Origin: UBA2336 sp964597075
Lineage (GTDB): Bacteria; Bacteroidota; Bacteroidia; Cytophagales; Cyclobacteriaceae
Length of the DNA: 64,000 nucleotides
Reading direction: 5' to 3'
Assembly (NCBI GenBank): GCA_964597075.1
Contig: CAZQXC010000002.1
Location: 1-64,000, forward strand
The notes beneath the pieces were generated by a model. It was not told the origin of the DNA. It saw only the letters and a program-made list of their open reading frames with translations, and searched no databases. This document shows, piece after piece, positions 8,209-17,118 of the stretch (the stretch's first letter is position 1; each line of letters starts with the position of its first letter). The position numbers and the translations under genes were made by a program.

Positions 8209-9108
8209 TTACTGGCTAACGTGTTTGAAAACAATATTGCCCATGGAAACATCGAGATCGAAGTTAAGGGCATTTCTAGAGTCTTTTATGTAAGCTTCAT
8301 TGGCATAGCTGCCATCATTCAGCTTTTTGAAACTTCTAGGCATTTTAATGCTGCATAGCCATGATTCTTTAATCCTGACTGAAACCGGTGTTTGATCAGT
8401 AAGGGGTAGTAAGATAACCAAATTGCCGGCGCCAACGCTTCCTTTAATGGTGTTTCCGGAAACGGAACCGCTACTAAAATCAAGCATAATATTTCCAAGG
8501 CCAACATCGGCTAAAATGAACTTACTTTTAGCGAGGCTTATATTTTTTGCGCTCACTGATCCCAGGTCTACTTTAAAGGCTAGGGTATCCATCGTGATCA
8601 GGTTATCGATCCCGTTGTAGTACCCCACGGTTACATCAGCACTGGCGGTATTAATTTTAAGGTTTTTTATAGCTAATCCGGAAAGGTCAATGTTGGCACT
8701 TCCCAGCCCATAGGAAAACTCAAGGTCGTAAGGTTTATTATCGGTCAGGTACATTTTCCAGATCTTATCTGAAGTTGGTTTTTCTGAACTGAAAACCTTG
8801 TATGAAATCGATTGGCTAAAACCCTTACTGCCTACATCCTCGAAGGAGAGGAAAACATCACACACTGTTCCCTTTATTTCTTTACTAAAATGGTGCGTAT
8901 AGGCACCGGGCTCCTGGTTACTGAATACATTAAGTGTTTCAGGATTATGGCTTGGCTTGATAAAAACATTGCCGCTACTGGCTTTTATTTGAAGGTTGAT
9001 GGTTTCACACGCGGAATTGTCCTCCACGGTGAATTGCTTCTTAATCTGACCAATGGCCAACCCAGAAAATAGTACGAAAATCCCCGAAATGCCTAAAATT
9101 CTCTGCAT
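8209..9108 (-). CDS. Exported protein with DUF4097-like beta repeats
   Basis: About 299 residues from the ATG at 9108, which gives a clean signal peptide (MQRILGISGIFVLFSGLAIG). The body shows repeated short strands of the type LKINTASADVTVGY, FKVDLGSVSAKNI, FILADVGLGNIMLDF and IKGSVGAGNLVILLP. This is the pattern of a right-handed beta-helix of the DUF4097/adhesin-like group. Location is probably periplasm or cell surface. No catalytic residues recognised. It lies between dnaJ and the ABC operon on the same strand. Confidence 0.6.
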   Translation of the reverse strand: MQRILGISGIFVLFSGLAIGQIKKQFTVEDNSACETINLQIKASSGNVFIKPSHNPETLNVFSNQEPGAYTHHFSKEIKGTVCDVFLSFEDVGSKGFSQSISYKVFSSEKPTSDKIWKMYLTDNKPYDLEFSYGLGSANIDLSGLAIKNLKINTASADVTVGYYNGIDNLITMDTLAFKVDLGSVSAKNISLAKSKFILADVGLGNIMLDFSSGSVSGNTIKGSVGAGNLVILLPLTDQTPVSVRIKESWLCSIKMPRSFKKLNDGSYANEAYIKDSRNALNFDLDVSMGNIVFKHVSQ

Positions 9109-9225
9109 GCAGAATACAACGAGCAACAGCCCCAAGGGTTGCAGCTTGTAAGATTATTTAGAAAATAGTTAAAAAAGAGGGCTATCAGGGCTGTTTACGG
9201 CAATAAGGTCAATAAGGTTCGGCTA

Positions 9226-10341
9226 TTAGTGGAAAAACTCCTTCATTTTTTCAAAAAATCCCTTGTCGGACGCATCCGGGTGGGGGGTGAAATTGGCCGA
9301 ATGACGCAGATTCTCCAATGTGGCCTTTTCTTCTGCGTTAAGCCGCTTAGGTGTCCAAACATTTATATAAATGAGCTGGTCACCAGTTTCATAGCCATTG
9401 ATATCTTTTATCCCCTTTCCGCGTAAGCGTAGGATTTTACCGCTTTGTGTGCCGGGATCGACCTTAATTTTTACTTTTCCAGAAATTGAGGGCACTTCAA
9501 CAGATGTACCCAATGCTGCATCAATAAAACTGATGTATAAATCGTATATCAGATTATTGCCATCGCGTTTCAGCACTTTGTCTTCCTGTTCTTCAATCAG
9601 GATTAACAAGTCACCGGCAATTCCGCCTCCGGGGGCTTCATTTCCCTTGCCCGACATAGATAATTGCATGCCATCGCTAACCCCGGCAGGTATTTTAATA
9701 CTTATAACTTCTTCTTTTGAGGTTAATCCGGAGTTGTCGACACCGGAAGGGCGCTTGTCAATAAGCTGACCTGATCCATTACACTGCGAACAGGTAGTGG
9801 TAGATACCATTTGACCAAGCATGGTGTTCACTACTTTGCGCATCTGGCCCGTGCCTTGACAAGCCGTGCAGGTTTTGAAGGTTACACCCTCGGCATGTAC
9901 CAGGCGGTTTACTTTGATTTTCTTTTCCGCGCCATTGGCAATTTCCTCCAGCGAAAGTTTCAGCTTAATGCGAAGATTTGATCCTTTACGCTGACGCCTG
10001 CGGCCGCCCCCGCCACCAAAAAAACTATCAAACGGGCTACCTCCACCACCGAATATATCGCCAAACTGACTGAAGATATCTTCCATATCCATGGTGTGAC
10101 CACCTCCAAATCCACCATTACCGCGTGAATGACCAAAGCGATCATACTGGGCACGCTTATTCGCATCACTCAGCACTTCATAGGCTTCAGCAGCTTCTTT
10201 AAATTTTTCCTCTGCCTCTTTGTTATCCGGATTTTTATCGGGGTGAAACTGAATAGCAACCTTCCGGTATGATTTCTTTATTTCCTCAGCCGATGCGCCT
10301 TTGCTTACGCCTAATATTTCGTAGTAATCTCTTTTTGCCAT
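9226..10341 (-). CDS. dnaJ: Chaperone DnaJ with a reduced zinc-binding domain
   Basis: 371 residues. J-domain at 1-70 with HPD at 33-35, Gly/Phe-rich linker at about 72-113, then the two C-terminal beta domains. DnaJ stimulates the DnaK ATPase and delivers substrates. The usual four CxxCxGxG repeats are reduced to two: CTACQGTG (Cys158/161) and CSQCNGSG (Cys184/187). The outer pair that forms zinc site I is missing. It lies 10 bases after grpE, so the two are co-transcribed. dnaK is not in the window. Confidence 0.95.
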   Translation of the reverse strand: MAKRDYYEILGVSKGASAEEIKKSYRKVAIQFHPDKNPDNKEAEEKFKEAAEAYEVLSDANKRAQYDRFGHSRGNGGFGGGHTMDMEDIFSQFGDIFGGGGSPFDSFFGGGGGRRRQRKGSNLRIKLKLSLEEIANGAEKKIKVNRLVHAEGVTFKTCTACQGTGQMRKVVNTMLGQMVSTTTCSQCNGSGQLIDKRPSGVDNSGLTSKEEVISIKIPAGVSDGMQLSMSGKGNEAPGGGIAGDLLILIEEQEDKVLKRDGNNLIYDLYISFIDAALGTSVEVPSISGKVKIKVDPGTQSGKILRLRGKGIKDINGYETGDQLIYINVWTPKRLNAEEKATLENLRHSANFTPHPDASDKGFFEKMKEFFH

Positions 10342-10351
10342 GATAAAGCCT

Positions 10352-10927
10352 TTACTGACCCACTACTACTTTAGCGTAGCGGATTACTTTTTCGTTTAAC
10401 AAATACCCGTGCTCAACAACATCCATAACTTTTCCCTTCAACGTTTCATCCGCAGCAGGAACCTGTGTAATAGCTTCGTGTATATCAGCGTTAAAATCTG
10501 AACCGGGTTTTATGTCCATCAGTTTTACACCGCTTTGCTCCAGTACTTTTTTGAATTTATTAAAGATGAGTTGAAAGCCTTCCAGCTCTTTACTCTCTCT
10601 TCCCATCAGAGCTTTTTCCGCACGTTCGAAATCATCAAATACTGGCAAAAGGGACACAATTACCTGCTCACCGGCTGTTTGAATCAATTCCATTTTTTCT
10701 TTGGCTGTTCTGCGCCTGAAGTTTTCAAACTCAGAATAGAGCCGTAAATATTTATCTTTTGCTTCTGCCAATTCGTCCTGTAATTTGCTTAGTTCTGCCT
10801 GAATTTTGGGCTCATCTGAACCATTTAGGGTTTCAAATGACTCAGGGGAATCTTCTGGGATCATTTCTGTACCCTCGGGCATAGATTCATTGTGCAAATC
10901 CTGATCAGTTTGCGGGTTGTTTTCCAT
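10352..10927 (-). CDS. grpE: Nucleotide exchange factor GrpE
   Basis: 191 residues. An acidic disordered N-terminus (about 1-40) is followed by a long coiled coil (ELSKLQDELAEAKDKYLRLYSEFENFRRRT) and a C-terminal beta domain ending in HGYLLNEKVIRYAKVVV, the most conserved GrpE segment. It releases ADP from DnaK in the heat-shock chaperone cycle. It is first in a two-gene unit with dnaJ. A sigma-54-like element lies in the gap upstream. Confidence 0.97.
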   Translation of the reverse strand: MENNPQTDQDLHNESMPEGTEMIPEDSPESFETLNGSDEPKIQAELSKLQDELAEAKDKYLRLYSEFENFRRRTAKEKMELIQTAGEQVIVSLLPVFDDFERAEKALMGRESKELEGFQLIFNKFKKVLEQSGVKLMDIKPGSDFNADIHEAITQVPAADETLKGKVMDVVEHGYLLNEKVIRYAKVVVGQ

Positions 10928-10963
10928 GGTAAACAGCTCTTAATGTTAAATTCAACCTTAAAA

Positions 10964-11006
10964 TGTCAATAATTCTGCCAATTGCCTTATTGGTGTCAGA
11001 GTGACA
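10964..11006 (-). promoter_or_regulatory. Candidate sigma-54-like promoter with upstream inverted repeat, before grpE
   Basis: On the minus strand TTGGCA (around 10981-10976) and TGACA (10968-10964) place GG and GA 12 bases apart, as in the -24/-12 class (GG-N10-GC) but with GA for GC. Upstream lies a perfect inverted repeat TGTCA-CTC-TGACA (10994-11006) that could bind a regulator. The implied start near 10954 leaves a leader of about 27 bases. No TAnnTTTG box was found here. Confidence 0.35.
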
Positions 11007-11022
11007 TAAATAAAAGGAATTG

Positions 11023-11062
11023 GTCATTGGTCCACTAGTCATTAGTTATTTTGGCCAATGAC
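11023..11062. repeat. Inverted repeat between grpE and obgE
   Basis: Arms gtcattgg (11023-11030) and ccaatgac (11055-11062) enclose an AT-rich 24-base spacer that contains a further gtcatta. It sits directly after the obgE stop codon. It may act as a weak terminator or be one of the dispersed intergenic repeats of this genome. Confidence 0.5.
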
Positions 11063-11064
11063 TT

Positions 11065-12054
11065 TCAATGGAGATTTCTCCAGATCAGATCTTTCAGCTC
11101 TACAATTCCCTTGTTGGTAACGGAAGAGATAAAAACATAAGGAATATCCGTTGGCAATTCATTTTTTATTGCGGCTACCAATTCTTCATCCAGCATATCC
11201 GATTTAGAAATGGCAAGAATTCTTTTTTTGTCGAGCAGCTCAGGGTTATCCTTCCGTAACTCGTTCAATAAAATTCCAAATTCCTGTTTGATGTCTTTTG
11301 CATCGGCAGGCACAAGAAATAATAGCAATGAATTACGTTCAATATGACGTAAAAAGCGAATGCCTAACCCACGGCCCTCTGCTGCTCCTTCAATGATTCC
11401 CGGGATATCGGCCATTACAAAGGATTTATCATCGCGATAGGACACCACGCCCAGGTTTGGTGTTAAGGTAGTAAAAGGGTAGTCGGCAATTTTTGGTTTG
11501 GCCGCTGATACTACCGAGAGCAACGTTGACTTTCCGGCATTCGGAAAACCCACTAACCCCACATCAGCCAACAGTTTTAGTTCAAGAACAATCCACTCTT
11601 CTATGCCAGGTTCACCGGGTTGCGCAAAGTTTGGTGCTTGCCGGGTTGATGTTGCGAAATATAAATTTCCTCTTCCGCCACGTCCGCCCGGGGTAAGAAT
11701 AAATTCCTGACCATCTTCGGTAATCTCAACACGCACTTCTCCGGTTACGGCATCACGCGCAACTGAACCCAGCGGCACATCAATTATTTCATCTTTACCT
11801 TCGGCACCTGTACAGTTTTGTGATTCACCGGCCGTGCCCGACTGCGCTATAATGTGTTTTCTGAATTTTAGGTGTAGAAGAGTCCACATTTGTGAGTTGC
11901 CCCGCAGAATGATATGACCACCCCGGCCGCCATCGCCTCCATCAGGTCCGCCTTTGGGAACAAATTTTTCACGATGGAAATGAAGGCACCCTGCGCCTCC
12001 CGCACCGGAGCGCGAGCAGAATTTTACATGATCAATAAAATTGGGGGACGACAC
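11065..12054 (-). CDS. obgE: GTPase Obg/CgtA
   Basis: 329 residues. The glycine-rich Obg fold (about 1-160; GGPDGGDGGRGG) is followed by a GTPase domain with G1 GFPNAGKST (about 169-177), a TTLTP switch and G3 DIPG. It lacks the extra C-terminal domain of some Obg proteins. Obg binds the 50S subunit and acts in ribosome maturation and growth control. The start is a GTG at 12054, seven bases after the adk stop, so adk and obgE are co-transcribed. Confidence 0.95.
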   Translation of the reverse strand: MSSPNFIDHVKFCSRSGAGGAGCLHFHREKFVPKGGPDGGDGGRGGHIILRGNSQMWTLLHLKFRKHIIAQSGTAGESQNCTGAEGKDEIIDVPLGSVARDAVTGEVRVEITEDGQEFILTPGGRGGRGNLYFATSTRQAPNFAQPGEPGIEEWIVLELKLLADVGLVGFPNAGKSTLLSVVSAAKPKIADYPFTTLTPNLGVVSYRDDKSFVMADIPGIIEGAAEGRGLGIRFLRHIERNSLLLFLVPADAKDIKQEFGILLNELRKDNPELLDKKRILAISKSDMLDEELVAAIKNELPTDIPYVFISSVTNKGIVELKDLIWRNLH

Positions 12055-12060
12055 GATTGT

Positions 12061-12642
12061 TTATAACAAAAGATGTTTATCTATTTCGCGGCAGAGGTTA
12101 GTAAATATCTGATCAATATCACCTACACCAACAACAGCAGAATATTTTCCGTGTTTTTGGTAATACTCTGCTACCGGAACGGTTTCTGCTTTGTACACAG
12201 AAATCCTGTTTTCAATAACTTCCGGCTTGGCATCATCGGGTCGGTTTTCTTTATTGGCGCGTTCAGCCAAACGAGTTTTTAATTCTTCCTCATTAACCAT
12301 TAATTCCACCAGAGCAGTAATACCCGTATTCTTTTTGGTCAGTAAAGCATCCAGGGCCTCAGCTTGCTTTACTGTTCTTGGAAATCCATCGAAAATAATT
12401 CCCTTAATATTTCCACTGGTTTTGATTTTGTCATCCACCATATCAATCACTACCTGATCAGGAACCAGGTTTCCTTTGCTCATATAGTCCTGTGCAAGCT
12501 TGCCGAGGGGAGTACCTTCTCTTAAATGCTTCCGGAAAAGATCACCGGTAGAGATGTGAATGAGTTGGTACTTGTCGATAAGCTTGGCGCTTTGAGTGCC
12601 TTTTCCTGCGCCAGGAGGGCCGAAGAGTACAAGATTAATCAT
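12061..12642 (-). CDS. adk: Adenylate kinase
   Basis: 193 residues. The P-loop is GPPGAGKGT (8-16), followed by the AMP-binding segment HISTGDLFR and the DGFPRTVKQAEAL motif. It equilibrates ATP + AMP with 2 ADP. It is the short type without the inserted zinc/LID domain, as is common in Bacteroidota. It is directly upstream of obgE. Confidence 0.96.
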   Translation of the reverse strand: MINLVLFGPPGAGKGTQSAKLIDKYQLIHISTGDLFRKHLREGTPLGKLAQDYMSKGNLVPDQVVIDMVDDKIKTSGNIKGIIFDGFPRTVKQAEALDALLTKKNTGITALVELMVNEEELKTRLAERANKENRPDDAKPEVIENRISVYKAETVPVAEYYQKHGKYSAVVGVGDIDQIFTNLCREIDKHLLL

Positions 12643-12749
12643 GATGTAGGTGATTTAAGGATTCGCAAGATAGTGATCTATTCTTATTTAGCCGATGACT
12701 GAGTGCATAAGCCGGGGAGGAACTCATAAAACTTGCCATTATCTGGTGG

Positions 12750-13280
12750 TCAGGTGTTGCTTTGCTTATAAATGTCTTTCAGGTTTCTTCCAAGTCCTTC
12801 GTAATCGAGGCCGTAGCCAAGAATAAATTCATCTTCGATATCGAAGCCAACATATTTTGGTTGCACGGCATGCTGGCGGGCAGGTGCTTTGCGTACCAGG
12901 GTAACTACTTCTACTGATCGTGTGCCTAGACTTCGGAGTTCTTCCACCACTTTACTTAAGGTTAGTCCAGTGTCCATAATATCTTCCACGATGAGAATAT
13001 CCTGGTTGAAGATACTTTCATTTAATCCGATAAGGGTACTCAGTTGACCGGTACTTGCCGTGCCCTGATAGGAAGAATGTTTTACAAATGATATGCGACA
13101 TTCCAGGGTTATTTGCCGGATGAGGTCACTGGCAAAAATAAAGGAACCGTTAAGGATGGGCAGAAAGAGTGGAATGCGCCCAACATAATCATGATTAATC
13201 AGATCGGCCAATTCAACAACCTTGGCTTTGATCTTATCTTCGCTGATGAATTTTTTAAACGTGAGGTCTTTGAGCTTCAT
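12750..13280 (-). CDS. hpt: Hypoxanthine phosphoribosyltransferase
   Basis: 176 residues, a type I phosphoribosyltransferase. The PRPP loop is ILIVEDIMDTGLTL, with two acidic residues before DTGLT. The C-terminal segment YVGFDIEDEFILGYGLDY is the purine-binding hood typical of HPRT. It salvages hypoxanthine/guanine to IMP/GMP. Same strand as adk with a 107-base gap. Confidence 0.95.
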   Translation of the reverse strand: MKLKDLTFKKFISEDKIKAKVVELADLINHDYVGRIPLFLPILNGSFIFASDLIRQITLECRISFVKHSSYQGTASTGQLSTLIGLNESIFNQDILIVEDIMDTGLTLSKVVEELRSLGTRSVEVVTLVRKAPARQHAVQPKYVGFDIEDEFILGYGLDYEGLGRNLKDIYKQSNT

Positions 13281-13297
13281 ACATTTACAAATGGCCG

Positions 13298-13305
13298 CAA
13301 AGATA
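13298..13305 (-). promoter_or_regulatory. Candidate -7 box for hpt
   Basis: TATCTTTG on the minus strand matches TAnnTTTG and lies 18 bases upstream of the hpt ATG. No convincing -33 TTTG at the usual spacing was seen, so support is partial. Confidence 0.4.
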
Positions 13306-13342
13306 GAAAAGGATTCAACTATCGGATGGATGTGCTACAATT

Positions 13343-14701
13343 TCAATATGAATCGTCTAACGCAAACGAATTTTTGCGATGCATCCATTGTCCTTTGGTA
13401 AAATCAGGAAAGGCGAGCGTTTCACCTCCTAATCGGATAGATGTTTCTGAAAGCGGTGTAATGGCACTCCAGGCTACAGCATCATAAACATCCATTGGGG
13501 GTTGTGCTTTTCTTTTTACTGATTCGATGAAAGCATTCAAAACAAACCAGTCCATGCCGCCATGACCTGCACCGGCAGCATCACTGGAATACTTTTTCCA
13601 AAGCGGGTGATCGTATTTATCCAGCCAGGGTTGGGCATCTTCCCAACGATGTGCCTGTTTACTCTGGCCTTCAATGTAAATGGATTTGTTCACATCCATC
13701 CAAATACCGTTGGACCCCTGTACACGAAACCCAATGGAATAGGGCCGTGGCAAATTTGTATCGTGTTGTAGTAAAATAGTTTCCTCGTTGGCACATTTGA
13801 TCATGGTGGTGACCACATCGCCCAATTTGAATTTTATTTTGGCATTGGGATGGTTTTCTCCACCATGTTTTATGATGTAGTCATTAAGTCCGCGTGCTTT
13901 GGAAGAATAGGAAACCAGTTCCGTAAACCGGTTACCACGATTAATATTAATCATCATGGCCACAGGCCCGATACCATGGGTGGGGTATAGATCACCATTG
14001 CGGTGTACAGAATGTTCAGTGCGCCATTGTGCTTCCGAAAATCCTTTCTCGCCAAACTCCACACCTCCGCCATAGGGTTTTTTACCATCGTTAAATTTTA
14101 CTTCACGTAAATCATGCTGATAGCCGCCTTGCAGGTGCACGAGTTCACCAAAAACATTTTGCCGAACCATGTTCAGCACAGCCATGACATCGCGTCTGTA
14201 GCAAACATTTTCCAGCATCATTAAGGGCTGGCCGGTGCGCTCGGATGTTCGCACCAGTTCCCAACATTCTTCAATGGTGCCTCCGGTAATTACCTCGCAT
14301 CCTACAATTTTTTCAGCATTCATCGCATCAAGACATTGTACGGTGTGCCATTCCCACGGAGTGGAGATGATCACGGCATCAATGTTTTTATTTTCCAGCA
14401 TCTTCCGATAACCATACGGGCCTTCCAGGATTACCTGTGGTTTTGGCTTGCCTGCTTTTTGAACCATATTCAGACTCATGTCCATCATAACCTGTTGTAT
14501 GTCGCACAACGCAACAACTTCCACATCATTTCTGCGAAGGGCCAGGTCTAAATGATTTTGTCCGCGTAAGCCAACACCAATAAACCCCAATCTAACTTTT
14601 GGTGCTTGGTCTTGTCCAAATAAAACGGATGCCGGTATGATCGAAAAAGCAGCTCCTGCCATAGCCGTTGCTTTTACAAATGTTCTGCGATCGGTTTTCA
14701 T
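13343..14701 (-). CDS. Tat-exported Gfo/Idh/MocA-family protein, GH109-like
   Basis: 452 residues. A twin-arginine signal is present (MKTDRRTFVKATAMAGAAF). The Rossmann motif follows (LGFIGVGLRGQNH), then a Gfo/Idh/MocA C-terminal domain. The length, Tat signal and segments such as GGTIEECWELV and ENVCYRRDVMAVLNM fit the GH109 branch, whose characterised members are NAD-dependent alpha-N-acetylgalactosaminidases. Substrate specificity is inferred and not certain. It is exported folded with its cofactor. It lies 5 bases downstream of the M42-like peptidase gene. Confidence 0.8.
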   Translation of the reverse strand: MKTDRRTFVKATAMAGAAFSIIPASVLFGQDQAPKVRLGFIGVGLRGQNHLDLALRRNDVEVVALCDIQQVMMDMSLNMVQKAGKPKPQVILEGPYGYRKMLENKNIDAVIISTPWEWHTVQCLDAMNAEKIVGCEVITGGTIEECWELVRTSERTGQPLMMLENVCYRRDVMAVLNMVRQNVFGELVHLQGGYQHDLREVKFNDGKKPYGGGVEFGEKGFSEAQWRTEHSVHRNGDLYPTHGIGPVAMMININRGNRFTELVSYSSKARGLNDYIIKHGGENHPNAKIKFKLGDVVTTMIKCANEETILLQHDTNLPRPYSIGFRVQGSNGIWMDVNKSIYIEGQSKQAHRWEDAQPWLDKYDHPLWKKYSSDAAGAGHGGMDWFVLNAFIESVKRKAQPPMDVYDAVAWSAITPLSETSIRLGGETLAFPDFTKGQWMHRKNSFALDDSY

Positions 14702-14706
14702 AGGAT

Positions 14707-15660
14707 TTAAAGTTCTTTCATTAAATGAGTATACAGAGTAATCATGCTTTTGATGTCATGCTTGTGCACTTTTTCATCCGGTGTGTGCGGATATTGCTGA
14801 GGTGCACCGACAAAACACCAATCGAACGGAAGATTTGACGTTTGTAATTCACGACCATCGCTGGAGCCCATGCCTTCTACTTCTAATTGAAAATCGAGTT
14901 TGTGTTTTTGGGCAATGTTGATGATACACTCTACATACTTCTTTCTTGGGATGTTCCTGTCGCGCATGGAAATAGCCACGCCTTTGCCAGGTTCTACGCC
15001 ATCCGAAACCCAGGTGATGTCAGCAATGAGCGCCTGATGCACACCCCATTGCTCGTGCATATATTTAGCGAGGTACGGAACAGAGCCTCCGCCATGTTCT
15101 TCCCAACAGCTGAAAGCGATAACACCGTCTTTCAAGGTCTCAGCAACTTTCAGTGCTGCATAAACACCAAGCCGGTTGTCAAGGTAGGCGGTTTGTATGT
15201 ATTGCTTTGTTTCCCGGAAATCGATTTTATAGGTGAGGGATGTGCCTCGATCGATGGTGCGACCGAAACGATAAAAAGCGTGGTTCTCCTTGTCGTATTC
15301 CAGTTCGCAATCAATTGGTCCACGTCTATCACGCCCCACTAAACGGGTACCCATTTCTGCCTCCGGACTTCCAATAGGTAATAGCTGATTGAAATACCGA
15401 ACCGTAAACCCAATACTGTCCATGTGTGCAAAAATGACGGTGCGGGGTTTACCGAATTTCAACAGCAGGCAATCCTGAAATTCTTCACCCTGAATAATAA
15501 CAGGTTGGGTCTTCCACGATTTCTTTGCTTTGCTGATGTATTTCAACAAAAATTCCTTCATGGCAAATTCTTCACCTGACGGGGCATGCACTTCGCATAG
15601 TTGTTTAAGCAACCGGTAATCGCTTCCAAAGGTGGTTTCGATTTTTTTATCTCGCGGCAT
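14707..15660 (-). CDS. M42/M28-like zinc aminopeptidase, cytoplasmic
   Basis: 317 residues, no signal peptide. Probable metal-binding and catalytic positions are in order: AHMDSIGF (His, Asp), YLDNRLGV (bridging Asp), CWEEHGGG (catalytic Glu pair), ADITW (Asp) and a C-terminal PHTPDEKVH (His). This order is that of co-catalytic dizinc aminopeptidases of the M42/M28/M20 clan. The LCEVHAPSGEE N-terminus favours M42. It likely trims peptides in the cytoplasm. Confidence 0.75.
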   Translation of the reverse strand: MPRDKKIETTFGSDYRLLKQLCEVHAPSGEEFAMKEFLLKYISKAKKSWKTQPVIIQGEEFQDCLLLKFGKPRTVIFAHMDSIGFTVRYFNQLLPIGSPEAEMGTRLVGRDRRGPIDCELEYDKENHAFYRFGRTIDRGTSLTYKIDFRETKQYIQTAYLDNRLGVYAALKVAETLKDGVIAFSCWEEHGGGSVPYLAKYMHEQWGVHQALIADITWVSDGVEPGKGVAISMRDRNIPRKKYVECIINIAQKHKLDFQLEVEGMGSSDGRELQTSNLPFDWCFVGAPQQYPHTPDEKVHKHDIKSMITLYTHLMKEL

Positions 15661-15721
15661 AGTATTTGGTATGCAACTTACGATTTTGAACGAAAAAATA
15701 TTTGCTCCAGGGCCGCATGTC

Positions 15722-15813
15722 CCTGCCTACCGGATGGCAGGCCCGTGTTCTTGATCAACGCTGATTTCTATACGCGCATCCCACTGCCAGGCCGATCCCG
15801 ATATATATCGGGA
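15722..15813. repeat. Two intergenic palindromes between the M42-like gene and upp
   Basis: The divergent gap 15661-15936 holds a REP-like element at 15722-15741 (cctgcc, 8 bases, ggcagg) and a perfect 18-bp palindrome at 15796-15813 (tcccgatatatatcggga). The first shares its core with the palindrome inside kbl near 60764. I see no ORF in this gap and no clear promoter box for upp. Confidence 0.75.
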
Positions 15814-15936
15814 AGAAATAGGCGTAGCCCAAGCACACTGAAAATATTTGGAGTGGAAATTTAAAGTTTGATGTCTACTACTTAGATTTCTTATTCTGTT
15901 AAAGTAGAACTAAATTTTGGTATAAAAGCTCAGTAA

Positions 15937-16581
15937 ATGACGTTTATTTTAAATCAGGCCAACTCTATTGCCAATAACATGCTAAAAGAATTACGCGATA
16001 AGAACCTTCAGCAGGATCGATCGCGCTTCAGGCAACGGGTGGAGCAACTGGGTTCTATTCTCGCTTATGAAATTTCAAAGCATTTACCCTATAAAACCGA
16101 GAACGTTGATACACCATTGGGAACATCCATTATCCACGTGTTGTCGGAGCAACCGGTTTTGATTACGGTGCTGCGCGCAGGAATACCCTTCTTCCAGGGC
16201 TTTCAATACTTTTTTAGTGAAGCTGATTGTGGTTTTGTAGGTGCGCAGCGTAAGGAAAGCGCAGAAGCCATTACCATCGACCTGGACTACCTTGCCTCTC
16301 CTGAATTGGAGGGTAAGCAATTGATTGTGATCGATCCCATGCTGGCTACCGGTAAATCATTTGTAAAGGCCATTGATGCGTTGCTCCGGTATGGCAAGCC
16401 TGCACATGTACACATTGCCGCACTTGTGGCTGCACCTGAAGGGATTGCGTACTTGAAGGAGAAACTTAAACTTCCGTATTCGGTGTACACCTGTGCACTG
16501 GATGAAAAGCTGAACGCACAATCGTACATTGTGCCCGGGTTAGGCGATGCAGGGGACCTAAGTTATGGTGTGAAGCTATGA
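15937..16581 (+). CDS. upp: Uracil phosphoribosyltransferase
   Basis: 214 residues. Typical UPRT features are VLRAGIPFFQGF (substrate loop), the PRPP-binding motif VIDPMLATGKSFVKAID, and a C-terminal YIVPGLGDAGDLSYG that binds uracil. It converts uracil + PRPP to UMP (pyrimidine salvage). It starts at ATG 15937 and begins a plus-strand run of three genes. Confidence 0.96.
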   Translation: MTFILNQANSIANNMLKELRDKNLQQDRSRFRQRVEQLGSILAYEISKHLPYKTENVDTPLGTSIIHVLSEQPVLITVLRAGIPFFQGFQYFFSEADCGFVGAQRKESAEAITIDLDYLASPELEGKQLIVIDPMLATGKSFVKAIDALLRYGKPAHVHIAALVAAPEGIAYLKEKLKLPYSVYTCALDEKLNAQSYIVPGLGDAGDLSYGVKL

Positions 16582-16646
16582 TGCTCAACTTGCCATTCAG
16601 TGATTAACCATGATTTTATTCGAAGTAAAGTTTGCATACTGAAACT

Positions 16647-17108
16647 ATGACCGAAGAGCTATTAAAAGCATTGCCCGTCTATTTTTCGTGTCTTATCAAG
16701 TTTGTTATCGGGCCGATTGCAGGATACGGCCTGGGGCTGCATATCATAACCACTATTCTCACAACGATAGCGGGCATGATGACCAGCGTGGTAGCCTTTA
16801 CCTATTTTGGCGATTGGCTGCGCGCTAAAGTATTGAAGCGGTGGATTGCCAACCGGAAAAAATTCAGTCCGGGTAACCGGAGAACGGTGCGTATTTGGCA
16901 ACGTTTTGGATTAATTGGTGTGGCTGGACTCACTCCGCTCTTGCTCACGCCTATTGGCGGAACTGTCATTGCCGTCAGCTTCGGTGCGCCTAAAGAAAAA
17001 ATTATACTTTATATGTTGGTGAGCGCTTCTGTTTTTGCGGTATTATTCTCCGCAGCCATTTATGGCTTTGGTGAAGCTGTAATTCCGGAAATGTTCCGTC
17101 CTTCGTAA
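16647..17108 (+). CDS. Small integral membrane protein of unknown function
   Basis: About 153 residues from the ATG at 16647. Hydrophobic segments lie at about 13-33, 35-58, 93-117 and 120-142, split by a basic cytoplasmic loop (FGDWLRAKVLKRWIANRKKF). The PLLLTPIGGTVIAVSFG stretch with conserved-looking Gly/Pro hints at a re-entrant or transporter-like helix. It loosely resembles small-multidrug-export/DedA-like membrane proteins, but I cannot assign a family with confidence. Confidence 0.6.
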   Translation: MTEELLKALPVYFSCLIKFVIGPIAGYGLGLHIITTILTTIAGMMTSVVAFTYFGDWLRAKVLKRWIANRKKFSPGNRRTVRIWQRFGLIGVAGLTPLLLTPIGGTVIAVSFGAPKEKIILYMLVSASVFAVLFSAAIYGFGEAVIPEMFRPS

Positions 17109-17118
17109 CCTACACGCT

